Source: Daucus carota subsp. sativus
Taxonomy: Eukaryota > Streptophyta > Magnoliopsida > Apiales > Apiaceae
DNA length: 64,000 nt
Reading direction: 5' to 3'
NCBI RefSeq assembly: GCF_001625215.2
Contig: NC_030387.2
Coordinates: 37,347,606 to 37,411,605, forward strand
Part shown: one piece after another, positions 24,074 through 39,369 of the stretch
Position numbering within the stretch: position 1 is the stretch's first letter
Layout of the letters: the number at the start of each line of letters is the position of its first letter
Translations under genes and position numbers: made by a program
The notes under the pieces: generated by a model
Told to the model about the DNA's origin: nothing
The model's database searches: none
The model's input: the letters and a program-made list of their open reading frames with translations, nothing else

Positions 24074-27000
24074 ATGTCTCTTCGAGTTCTTAACCCTAAT
24101 GCCGAAGTACTTAACAAATCCGCGGCTCTACACATGAATATCAATGCTGCTAAGGGCTTACAAGATGTTCTCAAGAGTAATCTCGGTCCGAAAGGAACCA
24201 TTAAAATGTAAGATCCCGTTTCACTTTTACGCGTTGTTTTACTCTATTTATTTGATTATATTGAATAGTATATTGTCAATTGTTTGTTAATTTACTTAAT
24301 TACAGGCTTGTTGGTGGATCTGGAGATATCAAGCTCACCAAGGATGGTAACACGCTGCTCAAAGAGATGGTTAGTTTGCTCTACGGTCTTGACTTGTGAT
24401 GTTCCGGTGCTTGTTTGTTTGCTGCGATGTTTTACTAATAATTAATTAATATTTTTGTTTTGTTAAATTAGGTTAAGAACTTAAGATGCATTGTGGTGGC
24501 TAGTCTTTATGTGCCTTACTTTTTATTTGAATATGAGTAGGCTGAGTTGTTTTCTGATATCTACCCTTTTTTCCCGGTTCATGGAATTTTTCGAAGAGAA
24601 ATTTGATTTTTATGGATAATAGTTCCTGTTTAGGTAGATGCAGCACAGGCCTTACTCTGTTTCAGTGTTTAAACCCCTTCTATCATTTCAATTTTTAGCT
24701 ACATGTCTTGGTATAATGCTGATCATTATTATGTTCACTGCTGTAGCAAATTCAAAACCCAACTGCAATAATGATTGCACGAACTGCTGTTGCTCAAGAT
24801 GATATTAGTGGGGACGGTACTACTTCAACTGTAATCTTTATTGGCGAGCTAATGAAGCAGTCTGAACGCTACATTGATGAAGGTCTCTACTTGTTCTAAT
24901 TTTTTCTAATGCAGCATGCACACTACTAGTCACTAGAATTCAATATAATTTGAAATATATTAATACAGACTAAAGTTGGTCAATTATCACTTTTCACTCA
25001 AAACAGAAGCCAAAAGCTGTATAAATATGTATGTTGACAATATTCGCCCCTCTCTGCCATTCATTTGTGAGGTTTCTGCACACCTTATTGTAGGTGGAGA
25101 ACTGGAGATAGATTATTTCTCATCATTATGTTGTTAAAAAAACTAGATTACAAATCTAGTAATTCTTTTAGTCATTGTTAAGTAAACGTTCCTTCTAAAA
25201 CCTTAGAAGTGGTAGCTGCGGCACTAATTGGATCACTTATAATTGTCAACAGTCACCCATTCAATGTTGTAAATTATTGAACTGAAGTGCTGTACTTGTA
25301 ACACTAGCTACCACACTTACCAGTAACACTTAAGATGCAATAAATATAAGGAATACATTAGACGAGTGCTATTGAATCCCAATGGGACCCCCTAAGTAAT
25401 ATAAGCCATACATAAAAATCTGTGCCTGTGATACGGAAATTTTGATTTAATTGGAATGGTATCTCAACATTTTTTTTGGACATCAAACGAGGGAGTCACC
25501 CTCTATTGCACTGATTTGTTTGTAATGTATCTTGTCCGTTTATCCTCGTATCGGAAGGATTATTTTCTCTCCTCTACACCCTGTTGGTGAACTCTCAATA
25601 TATAGCCAAGTTATTATAGCATATTAGTTTTGTGATTACAATTGGACCGTTTATCCACCTTACCTTCTTAGCTCGTGTTATTTTAAGTAGTACTCCTTTT
25701 TTAATTTAGATGATCCCTAAGTTAGTGGTTGTAATTATTTTTCTCTTTAAAATTACTGTATCCAAATCTCTCTAGGTCTTTGGATATTCTTATTTCTTTT
25801 TATAATAACATTACTATAAAATACCTCCCTTTTATTCTACTTGCAGGAATGCATCCACGACTTTTGGTTGATGGTTTTGAAATTGCAAAGAAAGCGACAT
25901 TGCAATTTCTTGAAAAATTTAAGACTCCAGTAGTGATGGGTAATGAACCTGATAGAGAAATATTGAAGATGGTAGCCAGAACAACATTGAGAACAAAGGT
26001 TTATATGTTTATCTCTTCTGATTTACTAATCACATTGTGCATTTTTATCATGTGGATTCTGAAGTTAAGTCTCTAATATTCTCTGCAGCTGTATGAAGCA
26101 TTGGCAGATCAATTGACAGATATTGTTGTAAATGCGGTTAGTATATATGATTTTGATAATATCCTCCTTAACGTTAAAATTACAGTCTTAAGATCTTCTC
26201 CACTCCACAGTTATACTTATATTTAATTGTACCGAATGACATAGATTTATTCTCAGAGTCAAATTTTTGTGGCATTTGTTTGACAGGTGCTTTGCATTCG
26301 AAAGCCTGAAGAAGCTGTTGATCTGTTTATGGTTGAGATTATGCACATGAGGCACAAGTTTGATGTCGACACTCGACTAGTATGTAACTTTTGTCTCCCC
26401 CTCCCTCTCTCACTCACTCACTCCCTCACTTACTCTCACTTTAAATTTGAGATTGATGAAAGTTATTAGATTTTACTTTGAACATCTTCAATGGAACAGT
26501 TATGCATATGTGAACTATAATTTTATGTCAAAGTAATATTAACACATGACAGGCTATGCATGGACTAGTTATTTTTCTCCCTCTTTTCTCTTCTACTATA
26601 CTTGCCAATATTCGCCATACTGAAAGGGAAGATAAAGCAAAAAATCGACTAGATCAGAAAGGTTTATAAACTAATAAATTAGAGATGACAGATTCTTTTA
26701 TTTCTATAAAAATATTATCCCTGAATGCAGGACAACGAAATATATAACACATCAAACACACAGCGTCTGTTCAGTTACTAGTTGGGGAAGATGTAGAATT
26801 TTTCCAAACTAATTTGCAATTGTGATGTAGTTTTATTTAGAATTAGTATGTTTTCTGAGATACATATATACTGCTATAAGTAAACGCATCTGCATGTGCA
26901 GCCCCTTGATAGATGAACCTACTATCATTTTCCATGAGGTGCGGTCAACTTCTAGGCAATGGCAAGCTTAATATAGCATAGCTCAAATTGGTTAGAGATT

Positions 27001-27180
27001 TACCTTTTTACATTTGTTCAAGCTTGCCCATAAAGTAATTCTTTCATATAATCAGTTCTCCAAAAGAGTAAGCGGCAACTGAAGTCAAATTGGGATGGGA
27101 ACAGCTTAATCATACATCACTGAATGCAAAAAGTGTACCCAAGTCAGTTTTATCCCCCGGAATGATCCGTCTCTCTGTCG

Positions 27181-27211
<31 letters not shown>

Positions 27212-30200
27212 ACAGTCTACTATTAAATCAAGTATAGAAAAGTATGTAGGTGCAAGTTGGGTAATTATTAAAGATGTTGTGAAGCTAAGAGAACTAAACC
27301 TCTTCATCAACATCTTTGTTATCAACATCATAATCTTTATCATAATTGATGAATTAACATCAAGATGCTTAATTTTCAGTAGTTTAATCTCATCCTCCTT
27401 ATTTTCATAATCACATGCATTCAACGTCCTCGTTCTCAATTTCATCGATCATTCGCGTAGATGTTCAGTGTTCTACTGTTCTCCTAAGTTTTTTAAGGGG
27501 CGAAAAGCAAAGGGATGCAAGTAGAAGTAAATAAAGTGCAATACAAAAGAGTTTAACTCGTTCCCGAGTTTGAAAAGATTAGAGTGGAACTACTTCTTTA
27601 ATGTTCTCCCAAGTTGGAATGACATAGTACCTAGTTACTAGTTAGTAAGGGTATATTACCAATCAAGTCTTTCTAATTTAAGTCCCTGTCGGTCTATCAT
27701 CCCATTTTTGGACTGAGTTTATAAAATTTTTACTATGGGAGCATGAATAGGAATGCTAATTTCATAATTTGCTTTCCTCTTCACTTGCTCGCCTCTCTTG
27801 AAATTTGGCTTAAGGTTCAAAGATTTTGTTGAAATTTTGTCGAAATAACAGTGAGTACAGCAAACAGGGACCAAGTGGTGGCTGTCAAAAGTTTTCCCAA
27901 GGATGGACCAGCTAAAATAAAAACCAGAGTATAATTTGTATGAGGCCATGTCATAGATGATATAAATATTACTAATTTACTATTACAATCAACGAATACA
28001 TTGATAAACATATATTAAATTTAACAAGCTTAACCTATATTATCCTATATAATTATAATAAATTTTTGAAGAATTATAAATAAAAAGAGTGTAGTAATGT
28101 AACTAATGTTCGTCTAAACAGAATTTGCTAACGTAATCAGCCTTTTGCTTAACATTTGCTTAATTTATGATCATTTAAGAACTTGGCACTTTTAAGTACA
28201 TATAGGCATACCATATATTATGGATATGCTATAGTATGTGACGATAAATGTTAATTGTGTACAAAATTAAGATGCATGACATTTGTATGAGTTAGAGTAC
28301 TGTGTTGTGAAGGCTTTAGCTTCCATGGTTTTTGGCTTCGTGCTAGTGAGAAGTGCTATGTTGTGTAAGTGTTTGTTTGTGGTTGTTGTGTATGATTCAG
28401 AGTCACCGCGTTAATATATCTTGATTATTGTGCATTGTAGGTTGAGGGTCTCGTCCTTGACCATGGCTCAAGACATCCAGATATGAAGCGACGTGCAGAG
28501 AACTGTTATATGTTGACTTGCAATGTATCATTAGAGTATGAGAAAAGGTAATTTTGTGCTAAGCTCACACCCCCGTCCCACCAGCCACCAAAACATGTGA
28601 TAGTATTTTTTAATATATTTATTATTCGGGAATTTTGTGGTTTTAATCTCCTCAAATCCAAAACAATCTCCCTGTTTATCCATAACTTTGTTCATAGGTG
28701 CTGGAAAGCAATTTTTTTTGGATATGTTAAAACTAAAAAGCATGTATTATTGTAACTAATCCAAACATTTACTTCGCAGTCTACCCCTAGAATGCAATCC
28801 ACTTTCAATGATTATATAATGGCTTACGAGACAGAAAATTATAGTGACCTCTGTAGTTAAAGTAGTTAGCCACCATTTCAGTTAATTTTAGAGCACATTG
28901 TTTCCTTGTAAGTTCATATTCTGGGGTAAGCTGTACGCACATTTGGTGCGGTCCCTTTTTGTCGGGGTTTTATGCAGTGGCGTTGTATTTGCCATCTGCA
29001 TGCTCACAGTTTCGGAGAATAGTCGTTTTCAGTTATGATGACTATTTTAACTTTTTGATGCTGAACTCGTTTTTTCCTCAGTGAAATAAATGCAGGATTT
29101 TTCTACTCAAATGCAGAACAAAGAGAAGCAATGGTTGCAGCAGAAAGGCGTTCTGTTGATGAGAGAGTTAAGAAAATTATTGAATTAAAGAATAAGGTAC
29201 TAAATCAAGGAACTTGGAGTGTCAGCAAAACCAGGATTTTTGTTTTTGTTTATTTATGTACATGCTTGTAAATTTAGATTATTAAGCTAAATGTACTCCT
29301 TTTTTTTAGGTTTGTGCAGGTACTGATAACAATTTTGTTGTCATCAACCAAAAAGGAATTGATCCCCCGTCATTGGACCTTCTTGCTAGGGCAGGGGTAT
29401 GTCATATAAAATTATGAATAACTATCTTTAGATACAGGAGTTGAGCTGTGGACTCTTTACCTTTCAGAGTTGATTGTTAGTTTTTGTTGCGTTTGTATCA
29501 ATTCCTTTCTTAATTATTATGGAAAAGGTTTAGCATGTTATGTTCTGTATGCCTTTTGTACTTCCTATCGACTTGCATTCATTACTTATATGCTGTAAAC
29601 TTTTCATTACAAAATAAACTCCTCAGCTCTACAGAGCTTGTATAGTATTAAATTGGTGGTTCACAACAATAGTTTAAGTACCATTTATCTCGCTGCCACT
29701 GTTTCGTTCCAATTTGAAACCAGAGACCCTTAATATCTATCTATGATAAATGATTCATTGCTAATATATGATAACCTCAGTACCCTAGTGACATGCAAAT
29801 TTCACATAGCGCATGCAATCTGTAATTAATCGGTTTTCTCTGTTATAGTGGTTTCCTGCATAATACCAGCATAATAATGTTTTTCTATTGTAACTATTCA
29901 GTACATTCATTGCTTTACTGGAAGTGCATCTAATTTTATATGTATAAATTTTTATTGAACTTAGTATTTTATGAACAAAAGAGGTGTTTCTTGTGAAGGC
30001 CACTTTAGGGCTCTTGGCCACTGTAACTAAAAGTTTGGTTCCCTGTAGAATTGGGTCCTGGCCTATATGGGGTTTGGGCGAAAAATATCTAAAGAAACAA
30101 AAACACCCCAGGATGAGATATTAGAAGATACAGATGCAATATTTCTTTTCTTTTGGACATATCTTTAATTTCTTTATCATACTATATTCTACTATAAGCA

Positions 30201-31719
30201 ACAGGATGGAAGCTTAAGAAATGTATGATGCTGCAATTACCCCGAATCTTCCGGTTGTTAATTTTATATATCTCTTAACTTGCTTTATAATGTCCCGTAG
30301 ATTATTGCCCTCCGAAGAGCAAAGAGAAGGAATATGGAAAGATTAATTTTGGCTTGTGGCGGGGATGCTGTTAATTCAGTTGATGAGTTGACTCCAGACT
30401 GTCTTGGTTGGGCTGGGCTGGTGTATGAGCATGTCCTTGGCGAAGAGAAGTACACGTTTGTAGAGAATGTAAAGAACCCTCACTCTTGTACAATTTTAAT
30501 CAAAGGTATGTTGAAGTGCTTTCATAAATACAATCACTTGCAACTTACATGATTGTCAGATGTTAACCATTTTCTAGAACTGCTATTTTCCCTTGTAAGA
30601 AGTGGACTACTGCTAAGTTTTGTAGTTTAGTCAACTAATCTTGTTGCCATCCTCGATGGTCCAGGGCCTAACGATCATACCATTGCCCAAATTAAGGATG
30701 CTGTTCGTGATGGACTAAGAGCTGTTAAAAACACCATTGAGGATGAGTCAGTTGTACTCGTAAGCTGTCTTTTCTTTATAAGCACTGGGCTCATTGACTG
30801 ACCATGCGTTCTCTGTTACTGTTGTTGAATATATATAGAAGCTTGAACTGTTATATATATATATTGGTCCGCTTGAGTGAGAAGAAAATTTGATCAGGGG
30901 CCAATTTGAATTTATTTATACATAATTGGGCTAATGTGTCCCAGTTTCAGAATGAGGCACTTTATTTCAATATAGAAAACAGATAACATTGATGTGCAAT
31001 GTAATATAGCGTTGTGCTCGATTCAGGGGGCAGGGGCTTTTGAAGTTGCAGCCAGACAGCACTTACTCAACGACGTGAAGAAAACTGTTCAAGGGGTATT
31101 GAGACCTATCCATCACATTATTTGTTGCAAGTATTGCAGAATGTTTTCTGTAGTTTGTTAACATGGTTTTCTATTGAACAGCGTGCACAGCTTGGCGTTG
31201 AAGCTTTTGCTAATGCTCTACTTGTGGTGCCCAAGACACTTGCTGAAAACTCTGGCCTTGACACCCAGGATGTCATCATTTCTCTCACGGTACTACTAAT
31301 TTTAATAAGCTAGGTTTGGTTTTACTTAATGTCAAGTGTTATATAGGTGACACTAATGTCTGCTTTATAAAATATATGTAGGGGGAGCATGACAAGGGGA
31401 ATGTCGTGGGACTGAACCAGCACACTGGTGAACCTATTGACCCTCAGATGGAAGGAATTTTTGACAACTACTCGGTGAAACGACAAATTATCAACTCAGG
31501 GTAACTTCCATTTTACTCTCTGGCAAAATTTTGTCTTGGCATCTCTGATATCAGATCTCATGTGTTTTTGAGATTAGATCCAAAATTGCATTTTAAGATT
31601 ATAAAGTACATGTGTATTTAATATATGTTCTTTTGTCTTGCAGGCCTGTCATCACATCTCAGCTGTTACTGGTGGATGAAGTAATTCGTGCAGGGCGAAA
31701 CATGCGGAAACCAACCTAA
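24074..31719 (+). CDS. CCT6: T-complex protein 1 subunit zeta (CCT6), cytosolic chaperonin
   Basis: There are 15 coding exons: 24074-24207, 24306-24369, 24747-24882, 25847-25998, 26089-26136, 26287-26379, 28441-28547, 29082-29196, 29310-29396, 30301-30505, 30665-30759, 31027-31095, 31182-31289, 31382-31500 and 31644-31719. They sum to 1608 nt, i.e. 535 aa, the length I recall for Arabidopsis CCT6. A non-coding leader exon ends at 23927. CCT6 is one of eight paralogous subunits of the TRiC/CCT ring that folds actin, tubulin and other proteins with ATP. The equatorial-domain nucleotide motifs are LGPKGT (about residue 37), TKDGNTLL and GDGTTS (88-93). The apical part holds [15 protein letters not shown]. 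The C-terminal equatorial return includes [11 protein letters not shown] and the final exon ends [10 protein letters not shown]. The largest intron (26380-28440) carries an AC microsatellite. No defect is seen. Confidence 0.96.
27181..27208 (+). repeat. (AC)14 microsatellite in a CCT6 intron
   Basis: A pure AC dinucleotide run of 28 bases within the 2 kb intron between coding exons 6 and 7. The intron is otherwise unremarkable AT-rich sequence. A candidate polymorphic marker. Confidence 0.95.
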
Positions 31720-32460
31720 TTGTTTTGTTACTTTTTGTACTTCTTCCATGTGGATGTTTATTTAAAGCAATTTCTAGATGTATACTTGGATCCCATAATT
31801 TGTGAATGCTGATGATTCCGAATTTTGTTATTTCTCTTTGTTTGATACACACTAGTTCTCCGTTTTGGATGCCAAATTTGAGCAGTATGCAATTTTTTAC
31901 CCCCTTCCATTTCAGTTTTCCTTAAAAACTCTTCCATTTCAGTTTGATACCATCTCCACATGAAGTTATTTACAATGTTCAACGGGAAACGGGATTTAGC
32001 ATTAGTATTCTTCGACAACTTTTGTAACTCTTTTAAAAAGATTATTGAATGTTATAAAAATTAGACAACTTTGAAACTCTTTTAAATAGTTTATTGAATT
32101 TTATAAAAATTAGATTAGATCTAAATGACATGATTTTCATCATTATCAATTATCATACATTATTCATCGTTATTAATAAGCTTGGAATGAATATTATACA
32201 TTGTCAATTATGATTTGGATTACCGCAGAATCGACAAAAATAATAAAATATGTACAATTGCTTTGATTATTGTGGCTTTAAATATTAACAATTTTTAAAA
32301 AAATATATGAATCTTAGCAATAAAAATAAAAAACAGCATCATTTGAAGGTGTGAGTGGGCCCGGAATCCAGCGGTGGGACAACTGGACAAGCCGCGTAGT
32401 GTTAGGAGGCCCGTGAGAAAATAACATAAGTATTCACATCTTCATTTTGACCGTCTTTAC
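31720..32460. other. CCT6 3' flank to 14-3-3 promoter spacer
   Basis: This contains the CCT6 3' UTR and an AT-rich spacer. 'AACTCTTTTAAA' with 'ATTATTGAATGTTATAAAAATTAGA' is repeated imperfectly around 32024-32115. No gene is supported. Confidence 0.4.
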
Positions 32461-32476
32461 CAGCTGTCACCTTCTT

Positions 32477-32517
32477 ATTGGGCCCAAACCCAGCCCAATT
32501 TCATCCGTCTTATAAAT
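32477..32517 (+). promoter_or_regulatory. 14-3-3 core promoter: TTGGGCCCAAA, CCCAAT and TATAAAT
   Basis: A palindromic TTGGGCCCAA (site II, TGGGCC on both strands) is followed by CAGCCCAAT and a TATAAAT box at 32511-32517. Transcription probably starts about 30 bases later, giving a leader exon that ends at the donor TTCGAAG|GTCAG (32591/32592). Confidence 0.6.
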
Positions 32518-33001
32518 TTCACATCTTCACGTCTGCTGCTTCTCTCTCGCCCCCAAATCAAACCACACATCACTTATTTTTCAATTCGAAGGTCAGTTCT
32601 CTACTCTCTAGGGTTTGCTTTTCTTACATCTCGTACCTGTTTATTCAGATCTATGTTTTTTTTGTGCATTTCTGTTGTTTAAACTGCTTGTTATTACATT
32701 GTTTTCGATTGATTTCAATTTGCTTGTTGCTGCTCAACTGATCAACTGCTGAATTGTTTCTCGACGACATCGGAATTGACCGATCTGTTGATTTAGCGAT
32801 TTTGTCGTAATTTACTAGTGGAGTTTAAGTTAGTCAACTTGTTGAATTGTTACTTTTTTATTCTATATTTAAAAAAATGTTTAGTTTTACTGTTGTACTG
32901 AAAATCGGGGTCTAGTGTGATTTTTTTGAATATATGCTTGATTAATTTGAGGAATTTATTTTATTTTTAGTTTGTTGAAATGTATTTGGTTGAATTTTTT
33001 G

Positions 33002-33021
33002 ATATATATATATATATATAT
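33002..33021 (+). repeat. (AT)10 microsatellite in the 14-3-3 leader intron
   Basis: A pure AT dinucleotide run inside the 5'-UTR intron. Confidence 0.9.
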
Positions 33022-33400
33022 TTAATAGTCGATGTAATTAACTAATTATGCGTCCTAAGCAGATCTTGGCTAGAGATTTGAAAACCGGAGACCGATTGTC
33101 GGTTACAGTGATGCTGATTTTTTATTCGATTGTTACTGTGGTGCAAGTGACTATAAATTATAGCTGAAGATTTCGAATTAGTTGAATGATTTGATTTATT
33201 AGTAATTTGATTATGCAGTATATGAATCATGTGATTATGAATTGCAGGAGTGTGGATGTTGTTGTGTACTTTAGTTACTCAGGTTTTTTTAGTGTCAGTG
33301 AAATGCTTGTAATTTTGGTGGAATCATTGCTATATAATTTTATCTGTTCTAATTAAGAATAAAATGAAATTGGATTGTATGCAGATAAATAACTGTAAAG

Positions 33401-35782
<2,382 letters not shown>

Positions 35783-36617
35783 CAACATCAATGAAGTGCT
35801 AGAATAGTATTGTGTACTCGTCACATTGTGTCTTTATTACAGATTTTCATTTCGCAAGGATTTGGAAATATCTAGTTTGGATTTCAATTGATGATTGATG
35901 TTGTGATTGGGTTCTCTATTTATGGCTCTTCTAAATTGCAGTCAAGTGTAGTTTATTTTTTTATTATTCGTTTTCTCCTTTTTTTATTTATTTATTTGCC
36001 TTTTTTTTTTCTTTTTTTAGTTTTTGGTACTGATGCATGAATTTGTAAGTGGCACTCGTTTTGAATTTGAAATTCAACTAGTATTCATGTACTCTATTGG
36101 TGTGAATCTTTGGTGCTGCATTGAGGCTGATTTGACAGTAAATTTTGAGGAAATACACCTACAGTTGCACCAAAAATATTGTAGGGCAACTGAAGAGGTG
36201 CAGACATTTAAATTTACTATGGGTTACTGGTAGATTTCCTCATATTAGTTGCTGGTAGAATGTTGTCAACCATCGTAGGTACAAATTCCCTTGTTAAAAT
36301 AGAAGATTATTATTTATAAATCAGAATAGATATCAGGTTGAACTTCAGCTCGACAGAAAAATCATTTGTAAGCCAATTCTCACAGTTTGTATTAGAGAGA
36401 TTAAAGCTCAGTTAGTTCCTCTCACAAAAACTTGAAAAACAATAAGAGACTTAAACTAGTTCAAATTTAGGAAAATATAAAGACAAGGCAAGCCTAAAGA
36501 ACAAAAGAATTAGAATGATGATACTAAGGACACCTTATTACCGAAATTAGCTACAGGAACAAAAGGAAGAAATCTCATCTTGCGTATCACTTGTTATCTT
36601 TGGTAGCAGGCACTGCT
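35783..36617. other. 14-3-3 3' UTR and spacer
   Basis: T-rich 3' UTR sequence followed by spacer. A 69-codon frame at 36024-36233 has no recognisable features and lacks splice context, so it is not called. Confidence 0.4.
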
Positions 36618-37188
36618 TCATTTCTGGGGATTAGTCTGATGTCGCGATTGCTCTTTCTCCTTCACCTCGCTCCCTTGACTCTTGTCGTATCCTACATTCA
36701 CATAAAAATCATTGCAGTACTTGTCAGAACAAACCAGTAAATATAATATCTCATTAGTGACTAGCAATGCAGATTACAGAGTTGTAAAAGACAGATGAAT
36801 CAAAAGCCATACCAGGCATCATATTTAACTAGGGATAAAATCAATCAGTGATCTAACCTCGGAAAATAATCATTACAATTTTTCATTCGATTCCTTCCTG
36901 AGGTCGTTTTCTAGGCCTACATTTACATATGCATATTGTTTTTTAACACTAGACGAAGAGGGTAGCTCTACATTTACCTGTAGAGTTCTGATTACTATCC
37001 TGTCTGCGACTACCAGGAACGGTCTGATTCGTACCTCCAAAACCTTCTTCGTCTGACCTCGATGAGTATCCCTCTCCAAACGTATCCGACATCACATCCC
37101 TGTTCTTCATCAACAGAAAAATGCATGCATTGCATCATCTTATCATATCATCAAAAGACAAGAATGCAAACTATGTACATTACTCACC
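36618..37188 (-). CDS. 3' exons of an unrecognised gene or gene relic
   Basis: Three consecutive minus-strand exons keep one frame. The first ends at 37188, donor AAAAAAGG|GTGAG. The next is 37099-36978, followed by 36691-36618, which ends in TGA. The joined reading includes GIRFNSDKTTTKKGDVMSDT, then FGEGYSSRSDEEGFGG, and a polar tail (YDKSQGSEVKEKEQSRHQ). Upstream, to about 37340, the reading RTVFIEFSYEDAERV continues on the same strand, but its link to the exon ending at 37188 is unclear. The tail is hydrophilic and low-complexity; I do not recognise the family. No 5' exons are visible before the MITE at 37885, so it may be a truncated gene. Confidence 0.35.
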
Positions 37189-37344
37189 CTTTTTTGGTTG
37201 TAGTTTTATCTGAGTTAAATCTGATCCCTGCAGCCTTTTGAATCTCCGAGACGAAACAAAATGAGCTCTGTGTTCGAATTAATCTCACTAACCCGCTCTG
37301 CATCTTCATAACTGAATTCTATAAAAACAGTTCGAACTGTCCGA

Positions 37345-37875
37345 AAGATAAAAAATATATATGAACCAAAATTATATAAAAGCTTGGAGTAACAAGTCCG
37401 TTCCTCCCCACACTAATCTGGTCTTCCTCTAGATTTGGAGTTAATTTCTGGTTGCAACACACGTGTCAGCTAATTCAATCTTCCGCTAGATTTCGTTTCT
37501 ACTAGAGCAAAAAATTACACAAAAATAACTCATTATGTAACCTTATGCTGGGAAAAATTGCGTACTTTAGTTAAAAGCACGCGTCTGGTTCCAAAACACT
37601 GTTTAGATTTATAAAATTTTATTTGATTTTCCGGGTATTTTTGCATAATTATACTGCATTATCATTTTCATTGTCCAGTTATATTCGAATACTCTCCAAT
37701 TTTTTGACACACTCAACGTTACGTACTAGAGAAATTACCGGCCCTATAGAAAAAAAAATTCATTCTGAAAGCAGGAGATTCTTCGTGGAAATATATTTTC
37801 TATTAGCATTTCACCTTCCTTGTATTAACATATTTTCCATTCGAGTTGTGTGAAATCCTAGTAAATTAGGTTCAA
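37345..37875. other. Spacer, nothing identified
   Basis: AT-rich DNA between the gene relic and the next MITE. No gene or repeat boundary is supported. Confidence 0.35.
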
Positions 37876-37884
37876 TTTATATTA

Positions 37885-38818
37885 GAGTAAATCACAAAGA
37901 CGTGGCTAAATTTTACACCGATTTGCAAAAATATGGCTGAATTTTAAAAATGGCAAAAATTTGGCCAACATTTAACTCCGTTTTTCAATTTGTTGGCTGC
38001 CGTTAAATCTGCCCTAACAGAAGTAACGGAGCAAAGGGTAATTGTGTATTTATGAAATTATAATTGGGATGAACTCATGACAATAGCATACCATTTTCAA
38101 TACAAAAGTGAATACATCTAAATCTCTGTATATGAATTGATTGACAATCATGTATTATACAGTGGTAATTTAATCGATTAGAGGCCCAGACTCAACACGC
38201 ATCAGATTGAATATATCAGTAACTTAGTGCCTCCCACGGAAACAGCTAGGTAGCTTGGCCCCATATGTGTGTGTATATACAATTTTCATCTCACCTATGA
38301 GATACACGATGGTTGAAGGTAAAAAGGGGATGTAGGAAGGCAGTGGTTGGAAAAAATGTTGGGTTGTTCCAACATTGTTTGTGTATATGAATTGGAGTTG
38401 AAGAAGGGGGCAGGGGAGGTCGAATTGGATGTCTGGTGGTTGTAGCCGTGGCTGGTGGTCGTGGCCGTGATTAGACGAGAGGGAAGAAAGAGAGGTTTCG
38501 TGAGGCTGACTAATGAAGTAGGGACATGGTCGGAGTGTCTGGCAGCGGCATAGTGACATGATCGGAGCATGTGACAGCGGCCCAACATGATTGAACGGAA
38601 AAAAAAGAAAAGGAAGGAGGGTGTGGAGAGGAATAGACCAAAATACCCTTTGATTTTATGTTTTTTTAATGAAGTTAACGGCTGACATTAACGTTTCTAA
38701 GGGCAGCCAATAAATTAAAAAGCGGAGTCAAATGTTGGCCACATTTTTGTCATTTTTAAAATTCAGCCACATTTTTGCAAATCGGTGTAAAGTTTAACCA
38801 CATTCTTGTATTTTACTC
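37885..38818. mobile_element. Mutator-type MITE (934 bp)
   Basis: The ends are inverted: GAGTAAATCACAAAGACGTG on the left against GAGTAAAATACAAGAATGTG from the right. The arms stay similar for about 150 bases through AAATTTTACACCGATTTGCA and the GGCTGCC..AACGG block. A perfect 9-bp duplication, TTTATATTA, flanks it (37876-37884 and 38819-38827). The core contains a GT/GC-richer segment (38400-38600) whose frames show no recognisable domain. Confidence 0.88.
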
Positions 38819-38827
38819 TTTATATTA

Positions 38828-39369
38828 CACATGCCACACATCCGTACAAAAATTCTTTGCAAAACTGAGTCATTTAATCGCCAAGTGATAAGAATGATTT
38901 TCTGACATTTAAACAAATGGTGCAAAATGAAGGCTGGAATCTGGATTTCAATAAAAACATGCCACAAAAAAATGGTACACCCCCGAAATCTTGAAATAAT
39001 TAACCAAAAGATACATCTGTGGATGAAAATTTTGAAATTTTCATCTGTTTAATACAAAGAATTAAACTGATAACCTGATATCAATTTGGGATACAGGCCA
39101 AAGGAGAACAAAAATGACAAATGTGGTAATCTATAGCTCTCTTGCATGTGTGAGTTTACAGGTGAAAGAGTTGGCCACCGTCGGAAAAAATCTGAGTATG
39201 GGTAGTGAAAAGGGGATTTAAGCTATACCTCATATACTGAAGTAGGCTTCCATGGCTATTTTTGACCAAAATCAACTTGTGGGAGTCGCACACGAAGCAC
39301 AGTATTCTCAATAGTTATTAGTTAGTGTGCGAATATGGATAATTACTGGCCTACCTGTAGGTCGTACTT
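38828..39369. other. Downstream flank of the small membrane-protein gene
   Basis: Probably contains the 3' UTR of the minus-strand gene that stops at 39370. No other feature is seen. Confidence 0.35.

Noticed and set aside
37200-37345. A 48-base intron joining DAERV to IQKAAG in the unrecognised minus-strand gene
   Set aside because: Plant introns are rarely below about 60 bases, and alternative acceptors exist; the upstream exon structure was left open.
38224-38588. Overlapping minus-strand frames of 97 and 111 codons
   Set aside because: They lie wholly inside the core of a Mutator-type MITE, overlap each other in different frames and show no recognisable domain.
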